Origin: UBA8437 sp964646205
GTDB lineage: Bacteria > Planctomycetota > Planctomycetia > Planctomycetales > Planctomycetaceae
DNA length: 64,000 bases
Direction of reading: 5' to 3'
NCBI GenBank assembly: GCA_964646205.1
Contig: CAZYAZ010000002.1
Span: 62,001 to 126,000, forward strand
Shown here: piece by piece, positions 27,615 to 36,014 of the stretch
Position numbering within the stretch: the stretch's first letter is position 1
Layout: every line of letters starts with the position of its first letter
Notes under the pieces: model-generated
What the model saw: only the letters and a program-made list of their open reading frames with translations
Databases searched by the model: none
What the model was told of the DNA's origin: nothing
Position numbers and translations under genes: made by a program

Positions 27615-28685
27615 CTACCGCTGGTAAATTGGCAGGAAACCGTTTTCCAGTTGCAGGATCGTCGCGTTGATCGACGTGGTGTAGACAGGGCCGATATAAC
27701 CCTCCAGCCACGCCCCCGAACTCGACTGGGTCCGCAACAACTGCTTCTTGATCTCGGCATAGTACTTCGCCCACTTCTCCTCGCCCATGCGGTACATCAC
27801 CTGCGAGTAGTAGTAATGCGTGTAGTGCCAGTGTCCGAAGCTGCTGGAGACCCCGCGTCCGGGCCACACGTGCTTTTCGCAATAGGTCATCATCTTGGTG
27901 ACCTGTGCGGTTTTGTATTCGCCCGAGTTGAACATGCACGCGACGGCTGCTGCGGTGATTGGTGGCCGGGCTCCTCCGCTCTGGCCAAACCGGTAGCGGA
28001 TTCCGCCATCGGGAGTCATGCAATCGCGGATGTACTTCTGTGCCCGGTCGATGATTTCCTTGGGCACGGGAATTCCCGCGTTGCGACAGGCTCGCAGGCC
28101 CTGGACCTGCGTGATACAGGTTGACCCCTCATCGAAATCGTTGCCGTCCTTGGCCGAGACATATCCCCAGCCGCCGCGGGTTGTCTGGGCCTTGGCTGAA
28201 AAGTCGACCGCCTTGACAAGCACCTTCTTCAGATCGTTGCGTCGCTTCTTGTCCTCCTCCTCGCCGTAGACCTGCGAGAGGAACAGCATCGAGAAGCCAT
28301 GCCCGTAGGTGTAGCGGTAGTCGCTCTTGTAGCCGATCAGGCCGCTGGAGCGGGACTGTCCGACCAGGAAATCGACGGCCTGGGCCACCTCGTCGCGGTG
28401 TTTTCCCGTCGTCGTGGTCGAACCCTCGGCCAGCAGTGCATTGGCTGCCAGGGCGGTCATCGCCACGCGGTACTGTCCGCCACGGGCTTCCCAGTAACCC
28501 TGCCGACGCTGTTCCCGCTTGAGGTATTCCAGTGCCTTGTTCAGGGCACGGATGACCTTGGGGTCCTTCTGTTTTCGGGCCGCCTCAAGCGGCGCCACAC
28601 CCGGTCCGGCAAAAAGTGCCATCAGCAACAGGGCGGTGATCGATCGGATCAAGGGACAGGTCCTCGTGTCGGGGAACTCAGCCAT
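27615..28685 (-). CDS. Exported alpha/alpha-toroid protein (prenyltransferase/squalene-cyclase-like fold)
   Basis: A 356-residue secreted protein with a signal peptide (LIRSITALLLMALFAGPGVAPLEA). The rest is a series of helical repeats with Gly- and Tyr-rich turns: QGYWEARGGQYRVAMTALAANALL, GFSMLFLSQVYGEEED, GGWGYVSAKDGNDFDEGSTC and YTHYYYSQVMYRMGEEKWAKY. This is the toroid fold of terpene cyclases and prenyltransferases. No DxDD cyclase motif is visible and the protein is exported, so a real cyclase is unlikely; a binding or scaffold role is as plausible. A much longer upstream frame overlaps the MFS gene and is rejected. The ATG at 28685 is used. Confidence 0.7.
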   Translation of the reverse strand: MAEFPDTRTCPLIRSITALLLMALFAGPGVAPLEAARKQKDPKVIRALNKALEYLKREQRRQGYWEARGGQYRVAMTALAANALLAEGSTTTTGKHRDEVAQAVDFLVGQSRSSGLIGYKSDYRYTYGHGFSMLFLSQVYGEEEDKKRRNDLKKVLVKAVDFSAKAQTTRGGWGYVSAKDGNDFDEGSTCITQVQGLRACRNAGIPVPKEIIDRAQKYIRDCMTPDGGIRYRFGQSGGARPPITAAAVACMFNSGEYKTAQVTKMMTYCEKHVWPGRGVSSSFGHWHYTHYYYSQVMYRMGEEKWAKYYAEIKKQLLRTQSSSGAWLEGYIGPVYTTSINATILQLENGFLPIYQR

Positions 28686-28723
28686 TGTCCCGCGGGGTCC
28701 CCAACAGGGCAAGGCCGTTACGA

Positions 28724-30082
28724 TCAGAGACTCTCCCGGGTGTTGTCCACGTGGTCCCGGGGCAGCGTCACCCACAGCATCAGCATCAGCAGCCCAATGC
28801 AGAGGGCCGCGACCCCCGCAACCGAGACGATGGCCGTTCCGAGGATCGAAGCACCCTGTTGTTTCGCATCGGCTTCGAGCCAACCGATGAATGGATCGAA
28901 CCAGGTCGAGACCAGTAGCCCCGATGTCAGGTTGAACAACCCGACGGCCGTGGCCCGGGCGGCCGGATCGATGACGTCGAATGATGCGGTCCAGAAATTG
29001 GCCTGGTAGGCACCCAGTCCCAGTCCCAAAAGCAGCATGGCAATTCGCAGGACCACCAGGTTCTCCTGCGTTCCGACAATCACCAGGCAGGGTGTCAGCA
29101 GCAACCAACCCGCCAGCTCCACCTGGATCCGTCCCCGGAAATTCCGCCGCACCAGCCGATCGGCCAGCAACCCACCCAACAGCAGCCCGGACATGCTGCC
29201 GATCTGGATCCAGAGTGTCGAGAAACTGCCGACATCCTCCTGGTTCCATCCCAGTGATTCGTGAAACACGTTGTGGAAGTGCTGCGGCAACCAGAATCGT
29301 GAAATCCGGATCACGATGGCCGAGCAGGCGAACGTCAGGTACATCAGGTGGAATGTCGGCACACGGAAGACCTGCCCGAGCGTCTGCCAGAAATTGCCGC
29401 CCTCGGTGCCCAGCCCACGGTCATCAGCTCGTTCGGTCCGGGCCGGTTCCTTGAGCACTTTCAACAAGACCAACCAGGCCAGAACCCCTCCGGCGGCGAA
29501 GGCGAAATGGGACAACCGCCAGCCGTGAACCAGCCACGAGTCGGGTGTGCCGGGAATGTGTTGTGCGGGCAGATCGGCGATGGCGCCCCCGTACTTGCCC
29601 GCGACGATCACGGCCACGTTGTAACTGAACAGGTAAATGGCCATGGCCCGTGAACGGGCGTGGGGTCGGAAGCAATCGGCGATCGCACCTGCCATGGCCG
29701 GTACGGCACACGCCTGGGCCAGGCCCAGCAGCGCCCGCCCGATCAGCAACTCGGGCAGGTTGCTGACCAGTCCCATCGCGGCCAGGCAGACCGTGCTGGC
29801 CAGCAGGCTGGACAGGATCACGCGGCGACGCGAGTAACGGTCCGAGAGATAGCCGGCAAACAGTTGTGAGAAGCAGTAGGGGATCTGCCAGACGGGACCG
29901 ACCCAGGCGAGTTGAGATTCGTCCAGCCCCAGGCCACCCTCGGCGACCGGCAACAACAACGACGGCTGGATGTAGTTGATCAGGTTGCGGTGCGCGTAGA
30001 TCGCGAAGTAGGTGATCGCGACATAGGAGAGCAGGTACCAGCGGTCTGGCGTGCCGGGACTGGTGGACTCCGCCGACTTCAC
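28724..30082 (-). CDS. Major facilitator superfamily transporter
   Basis: A 452-residue MFS permease with about 12 transmembrane segments and the loop-2/3 signature GYLSDRYSRRRVIL near residue 77. The C-terminal half carries a matching loop, GGLLADRLVRRNFRGR. It resembles the anion:cation symporter/hexuronate group. The stop of the Gfo/Idh/MocA gene is only two bases upstream, so it is transcribed with the catabolic genes and is the likely importer or exporter of their substrate. Confidence 0.85.
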   Translation of the reverse strand: MKSAESTSPGTPDRWYLLSYVAITYFAIYAHRNLINYIQPSLLLPVAEGGLGLDESQLAWVGPVWQIPYCFSQLFAGYLSDRYSRRRVILSSLLASTVCLAAMGLVSNLPELLIGRALLGLAQACAVPAMAGAIADCFRPHARSRAMAIYLFSYNVAVIVAGKYGGAIADLPAQHIPGTPDSWLVHGWRLSHFAFAAGGVLAWLVLLKVLKEPARTERADDRGLGTEGGNFWQTLGQVFRVPTFHLMYLTFACSAIVIRISRFWLPQHFHNVFHESLGWNQEDVGSFSTLWIQIGSMSGLLLGGLLADRLVRRNFRGRIQVELAGWLLLTPCLVIVGTQENLVVLRIAMLLLGLGLGAYQANFWTASFDVIDPAARATAVGLFNLTSGLLVSTWFDPFIGWLEADAKQQGASILGTAIVSVAGVAALCIGLLMLMLWVTLPRDHVDNTRESL

Positions 30083-30084
30083 GC

Positions 30085-31122
30085 TCAGTCCTCCAGTTCC
30101 GGATACAACGGCAACGTGATCAGTTCGCCACCGGCCACGGCCGAGCGGTCAGCGGCCTCCATCACCTCGACGCACCGCAGGCCCTCCTCCCATCCCAGGC
30201 ATCCGCGGAACTCCGGATCGTCGATCCACTTGACGAAGTCGCCCAGCTCCAACCGGTAGGCGTGATCGAATCCCAGGTCATCGAACCGCTCGAAATGCGT
30301 GTCCTCGTCGTCCCGGTGTCGCCAGTGGATGTCCAGGTGTTCCATGAAGGGTTCGAACCTCAGGCCCCCGTTTTCGAACATCACGATCGGGCCCCCGGCC
30401 TCGCGGAACTTCCATGGGGGGAAGACCAGCGAGGCGGTCAGCGTGGCGACGGCCCCGGATTGAAACGTCAAGGTGACGTGCATCGTGTCGGGAAAATCGT
30501 AGCGGGTGTCGACCTGTGGCGGGGACACGGCACGGACGGTGGCCACGTCGCCGCACATGGCCCGCATCCAGTCGATGATGTGCACGCCGATGACCGGCAA
30601 CAGGCCGCCGCAGGCATCGCGCCGGGTCCACCAGCCCTGGTGATCGTACTGACGTGCGTCGTGGTAGGCACACGACGTGATGGCCAAAGGCTGGCCGAGT
30701 TGTTCCTTGAGCTCGACCATCCGTCCCCAGGGCGGCCGCAGCCGTCGCTTGTGCCCGACCATCAACCGCACGTTGGCGTCGCGGCAGGCCCGGACCATCT
30801 CCCAGCATTCCGGGACCGTGTTGGCCATCGCCTTCTCGCAGTAGACATGGCAACCGGCACTTGCGGCGGCCAGGGCGATCTCGCGGTGGGTGAAATTGGG
30901 ACTGGTGATCGCCACCACGTCGATCGATTCGCTGGCGATCAGTGACTCGTGGTTGTCGTACTGGGCCACGTCCAGGCCGGTGACCTCGACAAACCGCGTT
31001 CGTCCATCGGGATCGGGATCGGAGACGGCCACGACGTCGCCGAGTTCGCTGATGTAACGGGCGAACTGGGGACCGAAGTCGCCGGAACCGAACACGGCAA
31101 ATTTCAACCGCTTGTCATTCAT
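30085..31122 (-). CDS. Gfo/Idh/MocA family NAD(P)-dependent oxidoreductase
   Basis: A 345-residue sugar dehydrogenase-like protein. The N-terminal Rossmann motif FGSGDFGPQFARYI replaces the commoner GxGxxG, and AVSDPDPDGR ends strand two. The family block CEKAMANTVPE (the EKP-like motif, here EKA) is near residue 97, and GGLLPVIGVHIIDWMR carries the conserved His. The substitution of Ala for Pro in EKP is mild. Its ATG overlaps the sialidase stop (ATGA), and its own stop is two bases from the MFS gene. A role in oxidising a sugar, inositol or sialic-acid derivative is inferred from the operon. Confidence 0.88.
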   Translation of the reverse strand: MNDKRLKFAVFGSGDFGPQFARYISELGDVVAVSDPDPDGRTRFVEVTGLDVAQYDNHESLIASESIDVVAITSPNFTHREIALAAASAGCHVYCEKAMANTVPECWEMVRACRDANVRLMVGHKRRLRPPWGRMVELKEQLGQPLAITSCAYHDARQYDHQGWWTRRDACGGLLPVIGVHIIDWMRAMCGDVATVRAVSPPQVDTRYDFPDTMHVTLTFQSGAVATLTASLVFPPWKFREAGGPIVMFENGGLRFEPFMEHLDIHWRHRDDEDTHFERFDDLGFDHAYRLELGDFVKWIDDPEFRGCLGWEEGLRCVEVMEAADRSAVAGGELITLPLYPELED

Positions 31123-32333
31123 GGCAGTTTCCACCTGACGATCTCGGTGACGGTCTTTTCGGGGGGTTGTTTGATGTAGGCGGTGATGGCGTAGGCTGTC
31201 AGCAGGCTGTGGTCGGCCAACTGGATCGTCACCGGCCAGCCGACGTACAGATCGGCCGAGAGGACGAGCCGGGCCGGGTGCTCGCGGTCCCACGTGCGGC
31301 CACCATCGTCGCTGGCTATGGCCGAGACCCCGTAGGGCAGATGGTAATCCGAGTACGTGGCCAGGATCCGACCATCGGCCAACTCGGTCAGGAACACGTG
31401 CACCTCGGCCGTGTTGACCATCACCCGCGGTTTGGACCACGTGCGGCCCCCGTTGTCGGACTCGCAGATCACAGTGTCCTCAAAGCCCTCGCCGTGAGTC
31501 CTGGGAATCTGTCGCCTGAGCGCGGCCAGCATCCGCCCGCTCTTCAATCGAATGGCCGACACCTCGCCAAAGGCGTGGTAATTCCAGTCGACCTTGCCGG
31601 TGGCGAAAGTCCAGGTCTGTCCGTGGTCTTTTGAACGGCACAATTGCAGGTGGGGGCTGCCCTGGTTCTTGCCGCTCCAGTCGGATTTCTCCGCCCGGAT
31701 CAAAAGCAGCGAGCCATCGGGTTCAACAATCACGTTCCTGGGATAGTCGGTCCCGTCCAGGTCACCGGTCTTCCACGTCTTTCCACCGTCGGCTGACCGG
31801 GCAAGGTTGATGGCTTCTCCAGCCCGCGATCCGGGGCCGCGGTACGTCTTTTGTGCCGTCATCACCAGCCAGCCGTCGGGCAGCACGGTCAGCGAGGGTT
31901 CCTTGCCGAACAGCGGGGTCTTGTTGATCTGTTTCCAGTGCAGGCCGGTGTCGGTCGACTCGTAGACAAAGATACTGAAACGCCGCTTGGCCGGGTCTGT
32001 GTCGTTGTTGTCGCGGCAGGCGGCCAGGACCAGCCGGCCATCCTTCATCTGTGCCACCGCCGCCTTGTAGTTGCCACGTGGCCCGACGCGTGTGCGGGTG
32101 GCACGGGCGAATCGTGGGAAGACAATTTGTTGCCGATCCTGTCCCGTGTAGCCGGTGATTGCGGAGGGGTACTTCGAGTAATCGTACCCTTTGAGCAAAT
32201 CGGCGTTGCGAGCCTGGTCGGCCGGGGTGGGACCGACAGGCAGTGTTTCCTGCAACACGGCCCAGCCGGTGGACGTCAGTATCACCAGGCCCAGCAGAAC
32301 GCGGGCGGTCGTCCGGGTGGAGGGATGCTTCAT
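31119..32333 (-). CDS. Exo-sialidase-like BNR/Asp-box protein
   Basis: A 404-residue exported six-bladed propeller of the sialidase superfamily, with a hydrophobic leader (residues 9-26). Asp-box motifs are visible as ADGGKTW near residue 190, KDHGQTW near 238, DNGGRTW near 302 and DDGGRTW near 350. A conserved Arg-rich region (RDNNDTDPAKRRF) lies early. Many planctomycete proteins of this type act on neutral glycans, so sialic-acid specificity is not certain. It overlaps the oxidoreductase by 4 bp and follows the SMP-30 gene by 36 bp. Confidence 0.8.
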   Translation of the reverse strand: MKHPSTRTTARVLLGLVILTSTGWAVLQETLPVGPTPADQARNADLLKGYDYSKYPSAITGYTGQDRQQIVFPRFARATRTRVGPRGNYKAAVAQMKDGRLVLAACRDNNDTDPAKRRFSIFVYESTDTGLHWKQINKTPLFGKEPSLTVLPDGWLVMTAQKTYRGPGSRAGEAINLARSADGGKTWKTGDLDGTDYPRNVIVEPDGSLLLIRAEKSDWSGKNQGSPHLQLCRSKDHGQTWTFATGKVDWNYHAFGEVSAIRLKSGRMLAALRRQIPRTHGEGFEDTVICESDNGGRTWSKPRVMVNTAEVHVFLTELADGRILATYSDYHLPYGVSAIASDDGGRTWDREHPARLVLSADLYVGWPVTIQLADHSLLTAYAITAYIKQPPEKTVTEIVRWKLP

Positions 32334-32369
32334 GATGTGGGTCTCGAGTGGTGGGAGATCCTGGAGCGA

Positions 32370-33236
32370 CTAGGGAATCTCCGGGTGATTCAACGGCAGG
32401 CCCACGGCACCGGTGTTGTCGAAGCGGTGAACGACCAGGTTGTCGAGTGACGCGGCCAGCAGGATGTCGCGGTTCGGACCCACGAAGGTCACGTCGGTTG
32501 GTCCTCTCAGGGCCTCGCCCATCCAGTCCTCGGCAAACAGTGTCAGCAGTCGCGATTCCAGGTCGAAGACGTAGATCGCATCGGGACGGTGGCAGGCGAT
32601 CCACAGCCGACCCTCGGTGTCGAAGGCGATCCCGTCGGGGATGTGTCGTGGCATGTGCACGACCCGCTCGAGTGCCCCGGCAGAACCGTCCTCGAGAATC
32701 GGGATTCGCGCGATCGCCGAACCGAACGTCTCGACGAAATACAGGTGCGTCTCGTCGGCATCCAGCGCGATCGCATTGGGGGTGTCGACCGGATCGGGGT
32801 ACCAGGGAATCGCTTCACCGCCTCCGGGTTCGATCCGGTAGATGCGGCCGTTGAGTTCACCCGACCAGTCACCGCTGTCGGAGAGGTACATGCGACCCTG
32901 CCGGTCGAAGGCGGGATAATTGGTGCACAGGAACCCCTCGTCACCGGCCGGAGCGGCGTAGACAGAGACCTCGCCGTCGGGGGTGATCTTGAGCACGTCG
33001 CCGGCGGTGTGAGCGGCGTAAAGGTTTCCGGCAGCGTCGACCGCGGTGCCCAGGCAACGGGCCTCGGTCGAGCTGAACTGGTGTCCCTGGTTGGTCTCGA
33101 GGTCCAGCCGATAGACCTGGCAGCCGGTTCCGGTCGTGTAGGCCGTTCCATCGGGTCCCACCCCGATCGATTCGGGATGATCGACGCCGCGGATGTGAAC
33201 GATGTCGTGGATGTCGAAGGGTGTGATCGCGGTCAT
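32370..33236 (-). CDS. SMP-30/gluconolactonase family protein
   Basis: A 288-residue cytoplasmic six-bladed propeller of the SMP-30/gluconolactonase/LRE group, calcium- or zinc-dependent lactonases that open sugar-acid lactones. Blocks are VDHPESIGVGPDGTAY, YLSDSGDWSGELNGRIYRI, TPNAIALDADETHLYFVET and PDGIAFDTEGRLWIACHRP. ATG at 33236 is preferred over TTG at 33251. It sits between the sugar-acid dehydratase and the sialidase, which matches the lactone-to-acid step of an oxidative sugar pathway. Confidence 0.88.
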   Translation of the reverse strand: MTAITPFDIHDIVHIRGVDHPESIGVGPDGTAYTTGTGCQVYRLDLETNQGHQFSSTEARCLGTAVDAAGNLYAAHTAGDVLKITPDGEVSVYAAPAGDEGFLCTNYPAFDRQGRMYLSDSGDWSGELNGRIYRIEPGGGEAIPWYPDPVDTPNAIALDADETHLYFVETFGSAIARIPILEDGSAGALERVVHMPRHIPDGIAFDTEGRLWIACHRPDAIYVFDLESRLLTLFAEDWMGEALRGPTDVTFVGPNRDILLAASLDNLVVHRFDNTGAVGLPLNHPEIP

Positions 33237-33255
33237 GGATTTCTCGATCAAGAGA

Positions 33256-34413
33256 TCAGATCAGCGGTAAGGCGTTGTCCCGGTCGTGGAACGTGCGGAG
33301 ATTGAGGGCCTGGTAGGGGTGGGCCATGACGTAATCCCAGTCCAGCTCGATGCCCAGTCCGGGCCGATCCTCGAGGGTGATCGCGCCGTCGACCACCTGG
33401 GGACCCTCGACCTGCACCTCGTCGAGCCAGGGACGGTGTCGGCAGTGTTCGAGGATCAGGAAGTTGGGCATCGCCGCCGCCGCGTGAGCGGCCGCGGCCA
33501 GGGCCACCGGTCCGTACGGATTGTGCGGAGCCACCGTCACGTTGTAGATCTCGGCGAAGGACGCGATCCGCATCAGTTCACTGATGCCACCGGCGTGGGC
33601 GATGTCGGGTTGAACGACATCGACGGCACCGCCCTCCAGCCACTCGCGGAAACCCCAGCGGGTCATGTTGCGTTCGCCCGCGGCGATCCGGACGTCGGGG
33701 AACGACTGCCTGAGCGAGATCAGTCCGTCGGGGACGTCCATGTTGACCGGTTCCTCGACGAACAACATCCCGACCTCGTCGCGGAGTCCCTCGGTGAGCC
33801 GGTGGGCGGCCTGGAGGCTGAAGATGCCACCGCAGTCGATCATCAACTCGACGTCCGGCCCGCCCGCCTCGCGGATCTCCTTGGCCACGGCCAGGGCGAC
33901 GTCGACCTGCTTCTCGTCGTCGTAGGGCTCGACATACCGTCCGGGACCAAACTTGAACGCGTCGAATCCCTCGGCCGCGGCTGTCTGCATCTCCTCGCCC
34001 TGGCTGGCCAGGCCCAGGTCGCCCCGGGCATACAGGCGGATTCGGTCACGGACGGCTCCGCCAAGCAGCTTGTAGACGGGTTGCCCGGTCACCTTGCCCA
34101 GGATGTCCCACAGGGCCTGGTCGATTCCGCTGGCCGCACTGGTGGCCACCACGCCATCACGCCACCAGTAGAACCGCCGCATCTGTTGCCAGATGTAATT
34201 GATGCGGGTGGGGTCCTGCCCCACCAACAGGTCGGCCAGGTGGCCCTCGATCATGGCCATCACCGCCAGCTCGTGGTACTCGGTCGTCGCCTCGCCCAGC
34301 CCGACCACGCCCTCGTCGGTCTCGATCCGTACGAAGATCCAGTTGCGTGCCGGCGAATGTCCGCCGGGGCCGGGGATGCCCATCAGGTGAGCCGTGACAC
34401 TGGTGATTTTCAT
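33256..34413 (-). CDS. Enolase-superfamily sugar-acid dehydratase (galactonate-dehydratase-like)
   Basis: A 385-residue mandelate-racemase-type enzyme. Metal ligands are visible as MIDCGG (Asp), FVEEPVN (Glu) and AAGERN (Glu). The C-terminal APHNPYGPVALAA holds the catalytic His typical of the D-galactonate dehydratase branch, which dehydrates sugar acids to 2-keto-3-deoxy acids. An apparent longer frame upstream lies over the MFS gene. The ATG at 34413 overlaps the MFS stop by 4 bp. With the lactonase and dehydrogenase downstream, this forms the core of an oxidative sugar-acid route. The exact sugar is undetermined; mannonate or fuconate are alternatives. Confidence 0.87.
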   Translation of the reverse strand: MKITSVTAHLMGIPGPGGHSPARNWIFVRIETDEGVVGLGEATTEYHELAVMAMIEGHLADLLVGQDPTRINYIWQQMRRFYWWRDGVVATSAASGIDQALWDILGKVTGQPVYKLLGGAVRDRIRLYARGDLGLASQGEEMQTAAAEGFDAFKFGPGRYVEPYDDEKQVDVALAVAKEIREAGGPDVELMIDCGGIFSLQAAHRLTEGLRDEVGMLFVEEPVNMDVPDGLISLRQSFPDVRIAAGERNMTRWGFREWLEGGAVDVVQPDIAHAGGISELMRIASFAEIYNVTVAPHNPYGPVALAAAAHAAAAMPNFLILEHCRHRPWLDEVQVEGPQVVDGAITLEDRPGLGIELDWDYVMAHPYQALNLRTFHDRDNALPLI

Positions 34414-35894
34414 GAGCTGGCCTCTGGCGAATCCTGTGTTGGTTCCCGTGTCGGTGTCTGTGTCGGTGTCTGTGTCGGTTCCGGGGATGCCGTGTCGGCG
34501 GTCACCGGTTGTGAGGGATCGTTCTCGGAACGGATTGGTCGCATGCGATCGTAGAAGAACAGCCCGGCGGTGGCGAACAGGCCGGCAACCGAGGCCAGCA
34601 GGATCGAACGCCACGACTGGAACGTGTCGAGGTCGGGGTTCCAGATCGTCTTGGAGGTCCAGCCGTAGACCGTTTCGCCCAGGCCCGAGAACGTGATCGC
34701 AAAGCCGATGGCGGTGGGCCGCAGTCGATCACCGATGTGTTCGGTCAGGTAGCCCCCGTGGGACCACCGCATGAACTGCCGCGCGAATTCGAAAACAGCA
34801 ACCGCCGCGAACAGGTGCCAGGCGACCTGGCTGAGGCCGATGCAGGTTGCCGCTGCCGAGAAGCCACCGATCATCAATACCGCGGCGATGCCCGGGGCCC
34901 TTCGGCCGGCCAGCACGCCAACGGCCAGCCCACCGGGTATCCACATCAGCGTTTTCAACAGCGTCAGCCAGATCCAGCCATTGTCCGACGATCCGTCCTT
35001 GAGCCCCAGTTCCTCGGCCCGGTAGGGCAGGTAGTAATTGGATGTTCCGAAGACCGCCCCGCCAAACAGGCACAGGGGAATGACCAGGGCCCAGAAGGTG
35101 GGCATCGTGGCCAGGGTCCGCAGGTCCGCCAGTGTCTGGGCCCAATCCGGTGGTGCGTCTCGCTGGAATCGCCCGGGCCGTTGGCCCCAGAGCCCGATCA
35201 GCAGGGCACAACTCGCGGTGGTGCCGGCCAGGATCCAGAACAGCAGTTCGAAGTCGGTCAGTGTCGGGACGTTTGTCAGCGGCGCGAGGTTGACCAGTCG
35301 GCGGAATGCCTCGGTGGCCTGGCCATCGGCGAACAGCCCACCCACCTCGTCGCGGTACAGCAGCACCCGTCCGCAGATGGGACCCAGCAGGCTGCCGACT
35401 CCCATCGAGGTCATCAGCAACCCGTTGGCGAATCCCTTGCGATGCGTTGGAACCATCTGCACCAGCGACAGCCCGGCGATCCACATCAGCGCACCGGTGA
35501 AACCCTGCCAGACGGCGATCAGCGAGATGATCTGCGGGGCCGGGTGAGTGGCCAGCGTGATCGGCACCGCCAGCTTGCCCAGCAGTGCCAGGGACCAGAC
35601 GATGCGTTCGCCGAACAGTCGCGAGAACAACCCGGCCAGGATCGGGCCAATGATCCAGGGTGTCACCCGCCAGATCGCCGCGGTGGCGTACATGCTCTCG
35701 GGAAACGAGCCGCCGGCCGCCTGGGCCGCCGCTTCACGGGCACCCAGGTACAGCGGCAGCGCGTAGTCGAGCAGGTTGGCGTAGAAGAAACTGACCAGGG
35801 CCACGGGGATCACCACGCCCAGTCGCGCGGTGCCCGACAGTTGGTCGGGTTGGAGGGTTGGAACTGCGGTGGTCGGGGTGCTGGCCATGGCCAT
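34410..35894 (-). CDS. Major facilitator superfamily transporter with Pro-Thr repeat tail
   Basis: A 494-residue MFS permease with about 12 hydrophobic segments, resembling nucleoside or sugar permeases of the NupG/LacY-like group. Its last 25 residues are a low-complexity Pro-Thr-Gln-rich tail encoded by a short GTGTCGGTGTCT-type tandem repeat near 34447-34480, probably cytoplasmic. It is the first gene of the minus-strand catabolic run, overlaps the dehydratase by 4 bp, and is divergent from the exported SMP-30 gene at 36015. Two in-frame ATGs lie six bases apart; neither has a clear ribosome-binding site. Confidence 0.82.
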   Translation of the reverse strand: MAMASTPTTAVPTLQPDQLSGTARLGVVIPVALVSFFYANLLDYALPLYLGAREAAAQAAGGSFPESMYATAAIWRVTPWIIGPILAGLFSRLFGERIVWSLALLGKLAVPITLATHPAPQIISLIAVWQGFTGALMWIAGLSLVQMVPTHRKGFANGLLMTSMGVGSLLGPICGRVLLYRDEVGGLFADGQATEAFRRLVNLAPLTNVPTLTDFELLFWILAGTTASCALLIGLWGQRPGRFQRDAPPDWAQTLADLRTLATMPTFWALVIPLCLFGGAVFGTSNYYLPYRAEELGLKDGSSDNGWIWLTLLKTLMWIPGGLAVGVLAGRRAPGIAAVLMIGGFSAAATCIGLSQVAWHLFAAVAVFEFARQFMRWSHGGYLTEHIGDRLRPTAIGFAITFSGLGETVYGWTSKTIWNPDLDTFQSWRSILLASVAGLFATAGLFFYDRMRPIRSENDPSQPVTADTASPEPTQTPTQTPTREPTQDSPEASS

Positions 35895-36014
35895 TCATTC
35901 TACGGCGGTGGGAAAGGTGCGTGCCACGCACGCGGCCCACTTGCCCCGGTGACCCGGATTGGCTGCAATGAACCCGACGCGACCAGCAGTAGGTTCACCC
36001 AAGAGGACACACCA

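Noticed and set aside
34434..34484. CRISPR-like or regulatory repeat at the end of the MFS gene
   Set aside because: The 12-bp GTGTCGGTGTCT units are directly tandem with no spacers and simply encode a Pro-Thr-Gln tail.
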